This document shows positions 32,022-44,257 of a stretch of DNA of 45,535 bases, one piece after another. The notes under the pieces are model-generated. The model did not search any database. It saw nothing but the letters and a program-made list of their open reading frames with translations, and was not told where the DNA came from. Position 1 is the first letter of the stretch. The number at the start of each line of letters is the position of its first letter. The stretch covers positions 1-45,535 of the forward strand of contig NZ_BPQR01000037.1 of NCBI RefSeq assembly GCF_022179345.1, read 5' to 3'. The stretch comes from Methylobacterium jeotgali (lineage in GTDB: Bacteria; Pseudomonadota; Alphaproteobacteria; Rhizobiales; Beijerinckiaceae). A program made the position numbers and the translations under genes.

Positions 32022-32361
32022 GCCGCGCACGGCCCCGCATCCCGGCGCCTCCGCAACGCGACGGAGAGGCGCTCGTGGTACTGGGACGGACCAGGGCGGC
32101 CGAGGGCATCGCGCAACGGGGAAGCCAGCGTGGCATCGTGGTGGCATTACCTCTCGGTCGGGCGCCGGCTGGCGTCCTGGCCTGCCACGCTTGTTCGGTC
32201 CGCCCCGCTAGATAGTGCGGACGCAGGCAAACGACCGCTCCCTCGCAAGGCTGCATCGCCTTGGCTCTCGAAACGCGGCGTCCTCCAGGGCACCAAAGCG
32301 TGTCCGTTGCCGTTGTGACGATGCCTCAGGGCCGGCCGTGAGCCCTGCGCCACGGTGAGCC
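32022..32361. other. divergent intergenic region, no gene seen
   Basis: This is a 340-base gap between kinase X and the YihY gene. Several open frames cross it but none has protein-like composition or a ribosome site. No clear promoter, hairpin or repeat was recognised. Confidence 0.4.
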
Positions 32362-33534
32362 ATGTCGGAACAAACTCCCCCTCCGCTTCCTTCCGCCCGG
32401 ACCGAGCAGTCCTCCTCGATCCTCTGGACCATGTTCCTGGGCGTTGCCCTTGTCGGCTTGGTGGCGCTGCCGAGGCGGCGGGCGGAACCGCTGACGCTTG
32501 CGACAGGCACTCAGGATAGCGGCCAAAAGCTCGGGACCGAGGACGGGCCCGTCTCGCACGAGGGCGCCGCGGCCGAGCGCGTTGCGGAGGCCGAACCGGG
32601 GCGCGGGCGGCAGGCGGACACACCCTCCGAAATCCCGGCCAAGGGGTGGAAGGACATCGCGCTCCGCCTCTACCAGGAGTTCGGCAACGACCGCATACTC
32701 CTGGTCGCGGCCGGCGTGACCTTCTACGCCATCCTGGCGCTGTTCCCGGCCGTCGCGGCGCTCGTCTCCATCTACGGCGCGGTCGCGGACCCGAGTACGA
32801 TCAGCACCCATCTGAATGAGTTGCGCGGCATCCTGCCGGACGGCGCCATCGACATCGTCGGCGGGCAGGTGAAGCGTCTGGTCGACAAAGGCGACGCGGC
32901 GCTCGGGCTCACCGCCCTCGTCAGCATCCTGCTCTCGCTTTGGAGCGCCAACGGGGGGATGAAGGCGATCTTCGACGCGCTCAATATCGCCTACGAGGAG
33001 GAGGAGAAGCGCTCGTTCCTCATGCTGAACCTGCAGTCGCTCGCGTTCACGGCCGGCGCGCTGCTGTTCGTCGTGCTGGCGCTGACCGGCATCGTGGTGG
33101 TGCCGGCCGCGCTCCAGGTGCTCGGGCTGGACCAGAAGGCCTGGTACATCGCCCTGCTGCGCTTCCCCGCCCTGCTCGCCCTTGTCATCGGCACCCTGGC
33201 GGTGCTGTACCGGTACGGTCCGAGCCGCCGGAAGCCGAAATGGCGCTGGGTGACCTGGGGCAGCGCGGTGGCCGGCACCCTGTGGCTCGTCGCGTCGGGA
33301 CTGTTCTCCTGGTACGTGGCCAACTTCGGCAGCTACAACGAGACCTACGGCTCCCTGGGGGCCGCCATCGGCTTCATGACCTGGATCTGGATATCTACGA
33401 CGGTCGTTCTGCTTGGGGCCGAGCTCAACGCGGAGATGGAGCACCAGACCGCGCGCGACACGACGGTCGGGGACGGCAAGCCGCTTGGCGCACGCCAGGC
33501 GCGCATGGCGGATACGGTGGCGGCGTCGGCCTGA
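32362..33534 (+). CDS. YihY/BrkB family inner-membrane protein
   Basis: This is a 390-residue protein. A short hydrophobic N-terminal stretch (ILWTMFLGVALVGLVALP) and a polar linker precede the YihY domain from about residue 95. The domain has six TM helices with family signatures AAGVTFYAILALFPAVAALV, SANGGMKAIFDALNIAYEEE and FGSYNETYGSLGAAIGFMTW. It was once annotated as ribonuclease BN, which is a known misannotation; the true function is unclear (envelope or transport). The length exceeds the usual 290-330 because of the N-terminal extension. It starts at ATG 32362 after GGTGAG. Confidence 0.92.
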   Translation: MSEQTPPPLPSARTEQSSSILWTMFLGVALVGLVALPRRRAEPLTLATGTQDSGQKLGTEDGPVSHEGAAAERVAEAEPGRGRQADTPSEIPAKGWKDIALRLYQEFGNDRILLVAAGVTFYAILALFPAVAALVSIYGAVADPSTISTHLNELRGILPDGAIDIVGGQVKRLVDKGDAALGLTALVSILLSLWSANGGMKAIFDALNIAYEEEEKRSFLMLNLQSLAFTAGALLFVVLALTGIVVVPAALQVLGLDQKAWYIALLRFPALLALVIGTLAVLYRYGPSRRKPKWRWVTWGSAVAGTLWLVASGLFSWYVANFGSYNETYGSLGAAIGFMTWIWISTTVVLLGAELNAEMEHQTARDTTVGDGKPLGARQARMADTVAASA

Positions 33535-33601
33535 CGGGTGGCACGCGCGGGCGATTGCGTAGCCACATGCCTCGGCCTACGCCTGGCCTGCCTCAGCGGG
33601 C

Positions 33602-36600
33602 ATGGGCACCTATGCTCGCGCGTGTCCGCCTGTGAGCCCCGATTCGCCCATCCCCCGCGCCGAAGCATCCCCATCGACCAATGCCCATGATCCAATTGGC
33701 CGCCTCCCGAACCTCCCGTATGCGAGTGTCTCCGATGTCGAACCGCGACGGCTGGGCGGCGTGGTGAGCGGCACGGAGGGCGAGTGCCCGCAAGACCGCT
33801 CGTCGCCATCGCAGCCGGTGTCCTACCAGGCGATCTTTGAGAGCGCCGTCGACTTCGCCATCGTCACCACCGACCACGAGGGACGCGTCACTGCCTGGAA
33901 CCCGGGCGCGGAGCGCATCCTGGGCTGGTCGGCCGAGGAGATGGTCGGGCATTCGGCGGAGACCTTCTTCACGCCCGAGGACCGCGCGGCCGGGCGTCCC
34001 GCGGAGGAGGTGCGCCAGACTGCCGAGACCGGGCGGGCAGCCGACGAGCGCTGGCACCTGCGCAAGGACGGCACACGCTTCTGGGCCAGCGGGGAGATGA
34101 TGCCCCTTCGCTCGCCCGAGGGCGCCGACCTGGGCTTCCTCAAGATCCTGCGCGACCGCACGACGGCCACGGCGAGCGAGGGTGAGACCCGCCGCGTCCG
34201 CGACGAGTTGCAGGTCGTCACCGACGCGCTGCCGGTCCTCATCAGCTTCATCGACCACGACCACGTCTACCGCTTCGCGAACAAGCACTACGAGGCCTGG
34301 TTCGACCGTCCGGCGAGCGAAATCCTGAACCGGCCGGTGCGCGAGGTCGTCGGCGAGGAGGTCTACCAGGCCAGGTTGCCCTTCATGGCACGGGCGCTCG
34401 CCGGCGAGGATATCACCTTCGACGCGCTGATGCCGTACCGTGGCGGCGTGACCCGCCAGTCGGAGATCCGCTACATCCCGCGTCGGACGGAGGGCGGTGT
34501 CGTCGACGGCATCTTCGTCATGGTGACCGACATCGCCGAGCGCCAGGCGGCCCAGGCCGACCTACGCGAGGCCGAGGACCGGCTCAGGCTGGCCCTGGAG
34601 GGGGCCGGCACCGGCATCTACGACTACGACCTCGTCACCGGCGCGCTCACCTGGGACGCGCGTACCCGCGCCCTGTTCGGGCTGTCGGCCGACGACCCGG
34701 TCTCCTACGAGGGCACCTTCCTGCCGGGCGTTCACCCGGACGACCGGGAGCGGGCCGACCGCGCCGTCCAGGCGGCCATCGGCGCACGCGAGGGCTTCGA
34801 GCTGGAATACCGCGTGATCGGCAGGCGCGACGGCGTGGAGCGCCTGTTGGCGGCACGCGGTAACACGGTCTTCCGTGACGGACGGCCCGACCGCTTCGTC
34901 GGAACGGTTCGCGACATCACCGATGCACGTGCCGCAGAGGCGACCGCGCGCCGCTTGGCGGCCCTCGTCGAGCAGTCGAGCGACTTTATCGGGGTCGCCG
35001 ACCTCGAAGGCAACGCCGAGTTCGTCAACGAGGGCGGTCGCAAGTTGGTCGGGCTCGCGAGCCTGGAGGAAGCTCGCCGTTACAACCTGATGGACTATTT
35101 CGAGCCGGCGGACCGTCCGACGGTGCTGGGGAAGGTCCTTCCGGCCGTTCGCGAGAGCGGCTTCTGGGAGGGCGACCTCGCCTTCCGCAACTTCTCAACC
35201 GGCGCCGCAGTACCGGTTCACTACGCCATCTTCCCGGTCCGCGACGCGCACGGTTCCGTCACAGGCTACGGCACCGTCACCCGCGACCTCACGGAGCGCC
35301 GCAGGCAGGAATCCTTCCGGGATGCCCTGATCACGTTCGGCGACAGGCTGCAGGCGTGCCGCGACACCGCCGAGATGGCGGCGGTCGGGGCTGAGATCAT
35401 GGCTCGCACGCTTGGCCTGGATCGGGCCGGGTACGGCACCGTCGACGAGGCGATGGAGCATGTCGAGATCGAGCGGGATTGGACGGCGCCGGGGGTGGCC
35501 AGCGTCGCCGGCCGCCACCGCTTCGACGAGTTCGGCGAGGTCCGCGCGGGCCTGGCGCAAGGGCGCGAGGTCGTCATCCACGACGTGACGACCGACCCGC
35601 GGACCGCGCGCAACCCGGGCCCGCTCCTGGCCATCGGCGTACGCGCCTTGATCAACGTGCCGGTGTTGGAGCAGGGCCGGATCGTGGCTCTGTTCTTCTT
35701 GCACGACCGGCAGGTGCGCGACTGGCGCACCGACAAGCTCGCCTTCATCCGCGACATCGCCGAGCGTACCCGGGCCGCCATCGAGCGCTTCCGCGCCGAG
35801 GCGAGCCGGCGCGAGAGCGAGGAGCAGTTCCGGGTCTTCGCCCAGGCCATGCCGAACCACGTCTGGGCGGCGGACGCGAACGGCGCCCTCTACTGGTTCA
35901 ACGAGCAGGTGCATGCCTACGCCGGCACCTCGGCGGGCGAACTCGACGGAACGGCCTGGGCGTCCATCGTGCATCCGGACGATGTTGGGGCGGCGGGACG
36001 CGCCTGGGGGGCCGCGCTGGCCGACGGGACGCATTACGAGACCGAGTTCCGCATTCGGCGCGCGGACGGGGCCTTCCGCTGGTTCCTCGTCCGGGCCGAG
36101 CCGATCCACGGTCCCAACGGCGCGGTCGTCCGCTGGATCGGCACGAACACCGACATAGAGGACCGCAAGCAGGCCGCAGCCCAGTTGGAGCGCCTCAACG
36201 AGAACCTGGAGCAGCAGGTCGAGGAGCGCACCCGCGACCGCGACCGGATGTGGCGGCTCTCAACCGACGTCATGCTGGTGGCACGCTTCGACGCGACCAT
36301 CGTGGCGGTGAACCCGGCCTGGACCACGCTATTCGGCTGGAGCGAGGCCGACTTGGTCGGGCGCTCCTTCATGGACCTTGTCCACCCGGACGACGCAGCC
36401 TCCACAGCGGCGGCGGCCGGCGACCTCTCGGACGGTTCGGTCATCCCCCGCTTCGAGAACCGCTACCGCCACAAGGACGGCAGCTACCGATGGCTGTCCT
36501 GGACCGCCGTGCCGGACGAGAGCTTCATCCACGCGGTCGGACGCGACGTGCAGGCCGAGAGGGAAGCGGCCGCGGCGCTCGCCCTGACCGAGGAGGCGCT

Positions 36601-37747
36601 GCGCCAAGCTCAGAAGATGGAGGCCGTTGGGCAGCTCACCGGTGGCCTCGCCCACGACTTCAACAACCTACTTACCGGCATTTCGGGCTCGCTCGAACTC
36701 CTGCAGACCCGGATGAGCCAGGGCCGGCTGACCGACCTCGACCGCTACATCAACGCCGCGCAGGGCGCCTCGAAGCGGGCGGCGGCCCTGACCCACCGCC
36801 TGCTCGCTTTCTCGCGCCGGCAGACGCTCGACCCCAAGCCCACCGACGTGAACGCCCTCGTGCACGGCATGGAGGACCTGATCCGGCGGACCGTGGGCCC
36901 GGCGGTCCACATCGAGGTGGTCGGGGCGGCCGGGCTCTGGCCGGCGCTGGTCGATCCGCCCCAACTTGAGAACGCGCTGCTCAACCTCTGCATCAATGCC
37001 CGCGATGCGATGCCTGAAGGCGGTCGGATCACCATAGAGACGGCCAACAAGTGGCTCGATGACCGAACGGCGAGGGAGCGTGAACTACCGCCGGGGCAGT
37101 ACCTGTCGCTCTGCGTCACAGACACCGGCACCGGCATGACGCCCGACGTCATCGCCCGCGCCTTCGACCCCTTCTTCACGACGAAGCCGACGGGTCAGGG
37201 CACGGGGCTCGGCCTCTCCATGATCTACGGCTTCGCCCGGCAGTCGGGCGGGCAGGTGCGCATCTACTCGGAGGTGGGCCAAGGCACGACGATGTGCATC
37301 TACCTGCCGCGGCACTACGGAGAGGCGGAGGGCGATGACGGCATGCCCGACCTCTCGACCGCGCCCCGGGCCGAGCAGGGAGAGACGGTCCTCATCGTCG
37401 ACGACGAGCCGAGCATCCGCATGCTTGTCACCGAGGTCCTGGAGGACCTCGGCTACACCGCCATTGAGGCGTCGGATGCTGTCGCCGGCCTGAAGGTGCT
37501 TCAGTCGGACGTGCGCATCGACCTGCTGGTCACCGACGTCGGGCTGCCCGGCGGCATGAACGGCCGCCAGATGGCCGACGCCGCGCGGGTGAGCAGGCCG
37601 AATCTGAAGGTGCTATTCATCACCGGCTACGCGGAGAACGCTGCGGTCGGCAACGGCCACCTGGAGCCCGGCATGGCAGTGCTGACCAAGCCCTTCGTGA
37701 TGGAGGCGTTAGCCAGCCGCATCAAGGACCTGATCTCCAACCCGTGA
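33602..37747 (+). CDS. multi-PAS/GAF hybrid histidine kinase Y
   Basis: This is a 1381-residue soluble sensor: PAS at about 73-190, 200-315, 325-445 and 455-565, GAF about 570-730, PAS about 740-860, a short coiled coil, and a last PAS (880-985). HisKA (His1018 in LAHDFNNLL), ATPase (Asn1132, G boxes near 1175-1230) and a receiver (Asp1312, Lys1363) follow. It should integrate several soluble cues and relay phosphate to a separate phosphotransfer partner. All catalytic residues are present. The start is uncertain: residues 1-55 are low-complexity, and GTG 33764 is an alternative. Its C-terminal third is nearly the same as broken kinase Y'. Confidence 0.92.
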   Translation: MGTYARACPPVSPDSPIPRAEASPSTNAHDPIGRLPNLPYASVSDVEPRRLGGVVSGTEGECPQDRSSPSQPVSYQAIFESAVDFAIVTTDHEGRVTAWNPGAERILGWSAEEMVGHSAETFFTPEDRAAGRPAEEVRQTAETGRAADERWHLRKDGTRFWASGEMMPLRSPEGADLGFLKILRDRTTATASEGETRRVRDELQVVTDALPVLISFIDHDHVYRFANKHYEAWFDRPASEILNRPVREVVGEEVYQARLPFMARALAGEDITFDALMPYRGGVTRQSEIRYIPRRTEGGVVDGIFVMVTDIAERQAAQADLREAEDRLRLALEGAGTGIYDYDLVTGALTWDARTRALFGLSADDPVSYEGTFLPGVHPDDRERADRAVQAAIGAREGFELEYRVIGRRDGVERLLAARGNTVFRDGRPDRFVGTVRDITDARAAEATARRLAALVEQSSDFIGVADLEGNAEFVNEGGRKLVGLASLEEARRYNLMDYFEPADRPTVLGKVLPAVRESGFWEGDLAFRNFSTGAAVPVHYAIFPVRDAHGSVTGYGTVTRDLTERRRQESFRDALITFGDRLQACRDTAEMAAVGAEIMARTLGLDRAGYGTVDEAMEHVEIERDWTAPGVASVAGRHRFDEFGEVRAGLAQGREVVIHDVTTDPRTARNPGPLLAIGVRALINVPVLEQGRIVALFFLHDRQVRDWRTDKLAFIRDIAERTRAAIERFRAEASRRESEEQFRVFAQAMPNHVWAADANGALYWFNEQVHAYAGTSAGELDGTAWASIVHPDDVGAAGRAWGAALADGTHYETEFRIRRADGAFRWFLVRAEPIHGPNGAVVRWIGTNTDIEDRKQAAAQLERLNENLEQQVEERTRDRDRMWRLSTDVMLVARFDATIVAVNPAWTTLFGWSEADLVGRSFMDLVHPDDAASTAAAAGDLSDGSVIPRFENRYRHKDGSYRWLSWTAVPDESFIHAVGRDVQAEREAAAALALTEEALRQAQKMEAVGQLTGGLAHDFNNLLTGISGSLELLQTRMSQGRLTDLDRYINAAQGASKRAAALTHRLLAFSRRQTLDPKPTDVNALVHGMEDLIRRTVGPAVHIEVVGAAGLWPALVDPPQLENALLNLCINARDAMPEGGRITIETANKWLDDRTARERELPPGQYLSLCVTDTGTGMTPDVIARAFDPFFTTKPTGQGTGLGLSMIYGFARQSGGQVRIYSEVGQGTTMCIYLPRHYGEAEGDDGMPDLSTAPRAEQGETVLIVDDEPSIRMLVTEVLEDLGYTAIEASDAVAGLKVLQSDVRIDLLVTDVGLPGGMNGRQMADAARVSRPNLKVLFITGYAENAAVGNGHLEPGMAVLTKPFVMEALASRIKDLISNP

Positions 37748-37800
37748 CATCGACCATGGCGTTGAGGTCGGTGTGGTCGGTCTGACCAAAGCCTGGCGGT

Positions 37801-40800
37801 TCAGGCGAGCTGCCCGCCCCCGTCCTCCGCCTCCGCCACCCTGCGGAAAGGCAGAACGCGGCCCGGCCGCTTGGACAGAAGGCGTTCGACCGCTGCCCGG
37901 AGTTCGTCGAGCGCGAAGGGCTTGCGCAGCACGGGTACGCCCTCCGAGGGTAGCGCTGCCGCATCAGCGTAGCCCGTCATCATGAGCACGCCAGGCGCGG
38001 GGTCGAGCGCCAGCGCCCGCCCAGCAAGCTCGGTTCCCGTCATCCCGGGCATGGCGTAGTCGGTCAGCAGCAGGTCGATGCGGTTTCCCCCGTGCAGCAG
38101 CCGCAGGGCCTCCGCGCCGCCGCTTGCCTCGACGACCCCGTAGCCGAGTTCCTCCAGCAAGGTGACGGCGACGGCACGAACCTGGGGATCGTCATCGACG
38201 ACGAGGATGCGCGTCGCGTCCGTCGCAACTCCACGGCCTTGCGTCCGGTCGGCGTCCGCGCCGGCGACAACCTCGCCCCGGAGGAGATAGATCGATGCCG
38301 TGGTGCCCTCACCATGTCGGCTGCGCAACGTAATGGCGCCGCCGAGCTGACGCGCCGTGCCGTAGACCTGCGCAAGCCCAAGACCCGTACCCTTGCCCTG
38401 GGGCTTGGTCGTGAAGAAGGGTTCGAACGCGCGGGCGAGGACATCCGGCGACATGCCATCGCCCGTATCGGCGACCGTGAGCACTACGAGATCCCCCGCC
38501 GGCACGGTCCCGGGTCGTGGCGCGCCGGCGGGCAGATTCTCGGTCTCGATCCGTATCTCCCCGGCACCCTGCAGGGCGTCGCGCGCGTTCGTCACGAGGT
38601 TGAGGACAGCCAGTTCGATCCGGTGCGGGTCGGCCACCGCGGGCCACAGGTCCGCGGCCAGGCGCGTCACGACGGCGGTGCCGCCGCCTAAGGTCCGGTG
38701 TAGCTGCTCGGCCATGGCGGAGAGCACGCCGTTGAGGTCGACGGGGTGTGCTTCCAGGCGCTGCTTGAGAGAGAAGGCGAGCAGTTGCTCAGTGAGCCTG
38801 GCACCGCGCTGCGCGGCCTGCATGGCATTGTGCAGGAGACGCAACGCGCGCTCGTCCGTGACCTTGCGCTCGGCAAGCTCCAAGGAGCCCATCACCGCGG
38901 CGAGCAGGTTGTTGAAGTCGTGCGCGACGCCTCCCGTCAGTTGCTCGATGGCGTCCATCTTGCGCGTTTGCACAGCCTGTTCCTGTGCCTCGGCACGGAG
39001 GCGCGACAGCTCCAGGTTGGCCCGGACGCGCGCCTGGAGCTCCCGCGCCGAGAACGGCTTCACGAGGTAGTCGTCCGCGCCGGCCTCCAATCCCTCGACG
39101 CCGGCCTCGGCGCCCGCGCGGGCGGAGAGCATGATCACCGGCACCGTGCGTAGGGCGGGATCGGCCCGGACTGCCCGGGTCAGCGCGATGCCGTCGAGCA
39201 CCGGCATCATCACATCGGTGAGCAGCAGGTCCGCCGGCGCCTTGCGCAACGCTTCCAGGGCGGCGGCGCCGTCACCGACCGCGACCACTTGGTGGTCCCG
39301 CCCGAGCAGGCGCTCGGCGTAGGCACGCATGTCGGCGTTGTCATCGGCCAGGACGATGCGGGGCCGACCATCCCCGGAGGGTGCCTCTTCGAGCGAGCCC
39401 CGAAGGGATACGACGTTGGACGGCACTTGGGGCAGCCATCGCAAGGCTTCCTCGACGTAACCGCGGGCCTGGCCTTCGTCGGGTGCCGCCCCTGCCTCGA
39501 CGACCCTGTCAGCGGGCAGGTGGGAGCGCCCGAAGGGAAGGGTCACCGTGAAGGTCGTGCCCTGACCAAGCGTGCTGCGAACCTCGACGTCCCCGCCGTG
39601 GAGGGAGACGAGGTCGCGCACGAGCGCGAGGCCGATCCCCGAGCCCTTGTGCGAGCGGCTGCGGGTGCCCTCGATGCGGTGGAAGCGGTCAAAGACGTGC
39701 GGCAACGCCTCGGCGGGAATTCCGACACCGGTGTCGGCCACCGTCAGGCATACGTCTGCCGGACCCGGCCCGAGCCGGACGTCGATGCTGCCGTGGAAGG
39801 TGAATTTGAAGGCGTTGGACAACAGGTTGAGGACGACCTTCTCCCACATGTCCCGGTCGACGAAGACGGTCTCTGGAAGCGGAAGGCAGTCGACGCGTAG
39901 GGCAAGGCCGCCCCGTTCGACCGCCGAGCGGAAGGTGCTCGCCAAGTCCGCCGTCAGGGCCGCGAGGTCGGCCGGCGCGAAGGTCGCCTCGACGCGTCCG
40001 GCCTCGACGCGCGAGAAGTCGAGCAAGGTGTTGACGAGCCTGAGTAGCCGGAGGGCGTTCCGGTGGGCCACCTCAAGCTCCTTGCGGCTCCCGGGCGCGA
40101 TGCCGGGGTCCCGCAAGGCCTCCTCAAGGGGGCCGAGCATCAAGGTCAACGGGGTGCGGAACTCGTGGCTGACGTTGGAGAAGAACCGCGTCTTGGCGCG
40201 GTCAAGTTCGGCCAGGGCCTCGGCGCGTCGCCGCTCCTCCTCGTAGGCGCGCGCATTGCGGAGCGCCGTCGAGACCTGCCCCGCCACGAGATCGAGGAAG
40301 CCCCTGTAGCCTTCGTCGAGCGCGCGGCTCGGGCTCACGCCGAGGATCAGCACGCCCAGCGGCTCCGAGCCGGCCTCGCCCGCGAGCGGCACGACCAGCG
40401 CGTCCTCCACGGGGTCGCCCCACAACCCTCCCGCCATGCCGAGGGTCGTGCCGAGGCCGCCCACCCCTACGGTCTCGCCCGCGAGCGCCCGCTCAAAGGG
40501 CCAGGTCGCCCCTGCCTCCGCCGAGGCCAGGGGATGGGCGGCATCGATTCCGACAGCCGCGCCCTGACGCAGGCTGCCGTCGGGCTCGCGCAGGAAGACG
40601 AGCGCGAAGGGCACGTCGAGCCTCTCGCCGGACAGCGCGCGGGCTACGTCCGCGCAGGTCGCGTCGACGTTACGGGTCTCGCCCGCGTTGGCCGCCAGGT
40701 CGCGCAGCAGGCCGAGCCGACGCTCGCCCACGACCTGGGCGGTGACCTCGCTGCACACCGCCAGCATGCCGACGATGCGGCCGTCGTCGTCCTCGGCCGG

Positions 40801-41211
40801 CGCATGAGAGACGCTGAAGTAGGCTTCCTCCCGGTAGCCGGCCCGCTCCATCAAGAGCGGCAGGGCCGCCGTCCAGTTGGCCTCGCCGGTCTGCATCACG
40901 CGGGCGATCATCGGGCCAAGCGTGTCCCAGGACGCCGCCAGCGTGACACGGATGTCGCCGCCGAGCGCGTTGGGGTGCCCGGCGCCGATGAGCTTGGCGT
41001 AGGCGTCGTTGTAGACCTGGGTGAACTCGGGGCCCCACGTCAGGATCATCGGGTACTGCGAGGACAGGAGCGTGCGAACGGTCGAGCGCAGGCTCTGCGG
41101 CCAGGCGGCCACGGGACCAAGAGGCGTCGCCGACCAGTCGAGGCCGCGCGCGAGCGCCCGGACCTCCCCAGTACCCCGGAACAGCGTGGCCGCGGCTTCA
41201 GCAAGGGTCAT
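37801..41211 (-). CDS. double-module hybrid histidine kinase Z
   Basis: This is a 1136-residue soluble protein with two full kinase-receiver units in series. PAS (about 25-155) and GAF (about 170-320) sensors precede HisKA-1 (His349 in SHEFRTPL), ATPase-1 (Asn463/466, G boxes to about 555) and receiver-1 (Asp666, Lys718). Then come HisKA-2 (His764 in VAHDFNNLL), ATPase-2 (Asn876, DTGDGM, GTGLGL) and receiver-2 (Asp1051, Lys1097). The two units belong to different HisKA subtypes, so it looks like a fusion of an HEFRT-type kinase with an HDFNN-type kinase. An internal four-step phosphorelay is possible. All key residues are intact. Confidence 0.93.
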   Translation of the reverse strand: MTLAEAAATLFRGTGEVRALARGLDWSATPLGPVAAWPQSLRSTVRTLLSSQYPMILTWGPEFTQVYNDAYAKLIGAGHPNALGGDIRVTLAASWDTLGPMIARVMQTGEANWTAALPLLMERAGYREEAYFSVSHAPAEDDDGRIVGMLAVCSEVTAQVVGERRLGLLRDLAANAGETRNVDATCADVARALSGERLDVPFALVFLREPDGSLRQGAAVGIDAAHPLASAEAGATWPFERALAGETVGVGGLGTTLGMAGGLWGDPVEDALVVPLAGEAGSEPLGVLILGVSPSRALDEGYRGFLDLVAGQVSTALRNARAYEEERRRAEALAELDRAKTRFFSNVSHEFRTPLTLMLGPLEEALRDPGIAPGSRKELEVAHRNALRLLRLVNTLLDFSRVEAGRVEATFAPADLAALTADLASTFRSAVERGGLALRVDCLPLPETVFVDRDMWEKVVLNLLSNAFKFTFHGSIDVRLGPGPADVCLTVADTGVGIPAEALPHVFDRFHRIEGTRSRSHKGSGIGLALVRDLVSLHGGDVEVRSTLGQGTTFTVTLPFGRSHLPADRVVEAGAAPDEGQARGYVEEALRWLPQVPSNVVSLRGSLEEAPSGDGRPRIVLADDNADMRAYAERLLGRDHQVVAVGDGAAALEALRKAPADLLLTDVMMPVLDGIALTRAVRADPALRTVPVIMLSARAGAEAGVEGLEAGADDYLVKPFSARELQARVRANLELSRLRAEAQEQAVQTRKMDAIEQLTGGVAHDFNNLLAAVMGSLELAERKVTDERALRLLHNAMQAAQRGARLTEQLLAFSLKQRLEAHPVDLNGVLSAMAEQLHRTLGGGTAVVTRLAADLWPAVADPHRIELAVLNLVTNARDALQGAGEIRIETENLPAGAPRPGTVPAGDLVVLTVADTGDGMSPDVLARAFEPFFTTKPQGKGTGLGLAQVYGTARQLGGAITLRSRHGEGTTASIYLLRGEVVAGADADRTQGRGVATDATRILVVDDDPQVRAVAVTLLEELGYGVVEASGGAEALRLLHGGNRIDLLLTDYAMPGMTGTELAGRALALDPAPGVLMMTGYADAAALPSEGVPVLRKPFALDELRAAVERLLSKRPGRVLPFRRVAEAEDGGGQLA

Positions 41212-41314
41212 TGTCCGCTACCCTTCTCCGCGTCGCACCTATCCCTCCATGCCTCGGCCATGGCCGCCACGCGTCCCCGCTCCCTCAAACCTCGTCGCAG
41301 CCGACAGATATGGG

Positions 41315-44253
<2,939 letters not shown>

Positions 44254-44257
<4 letters not shown>

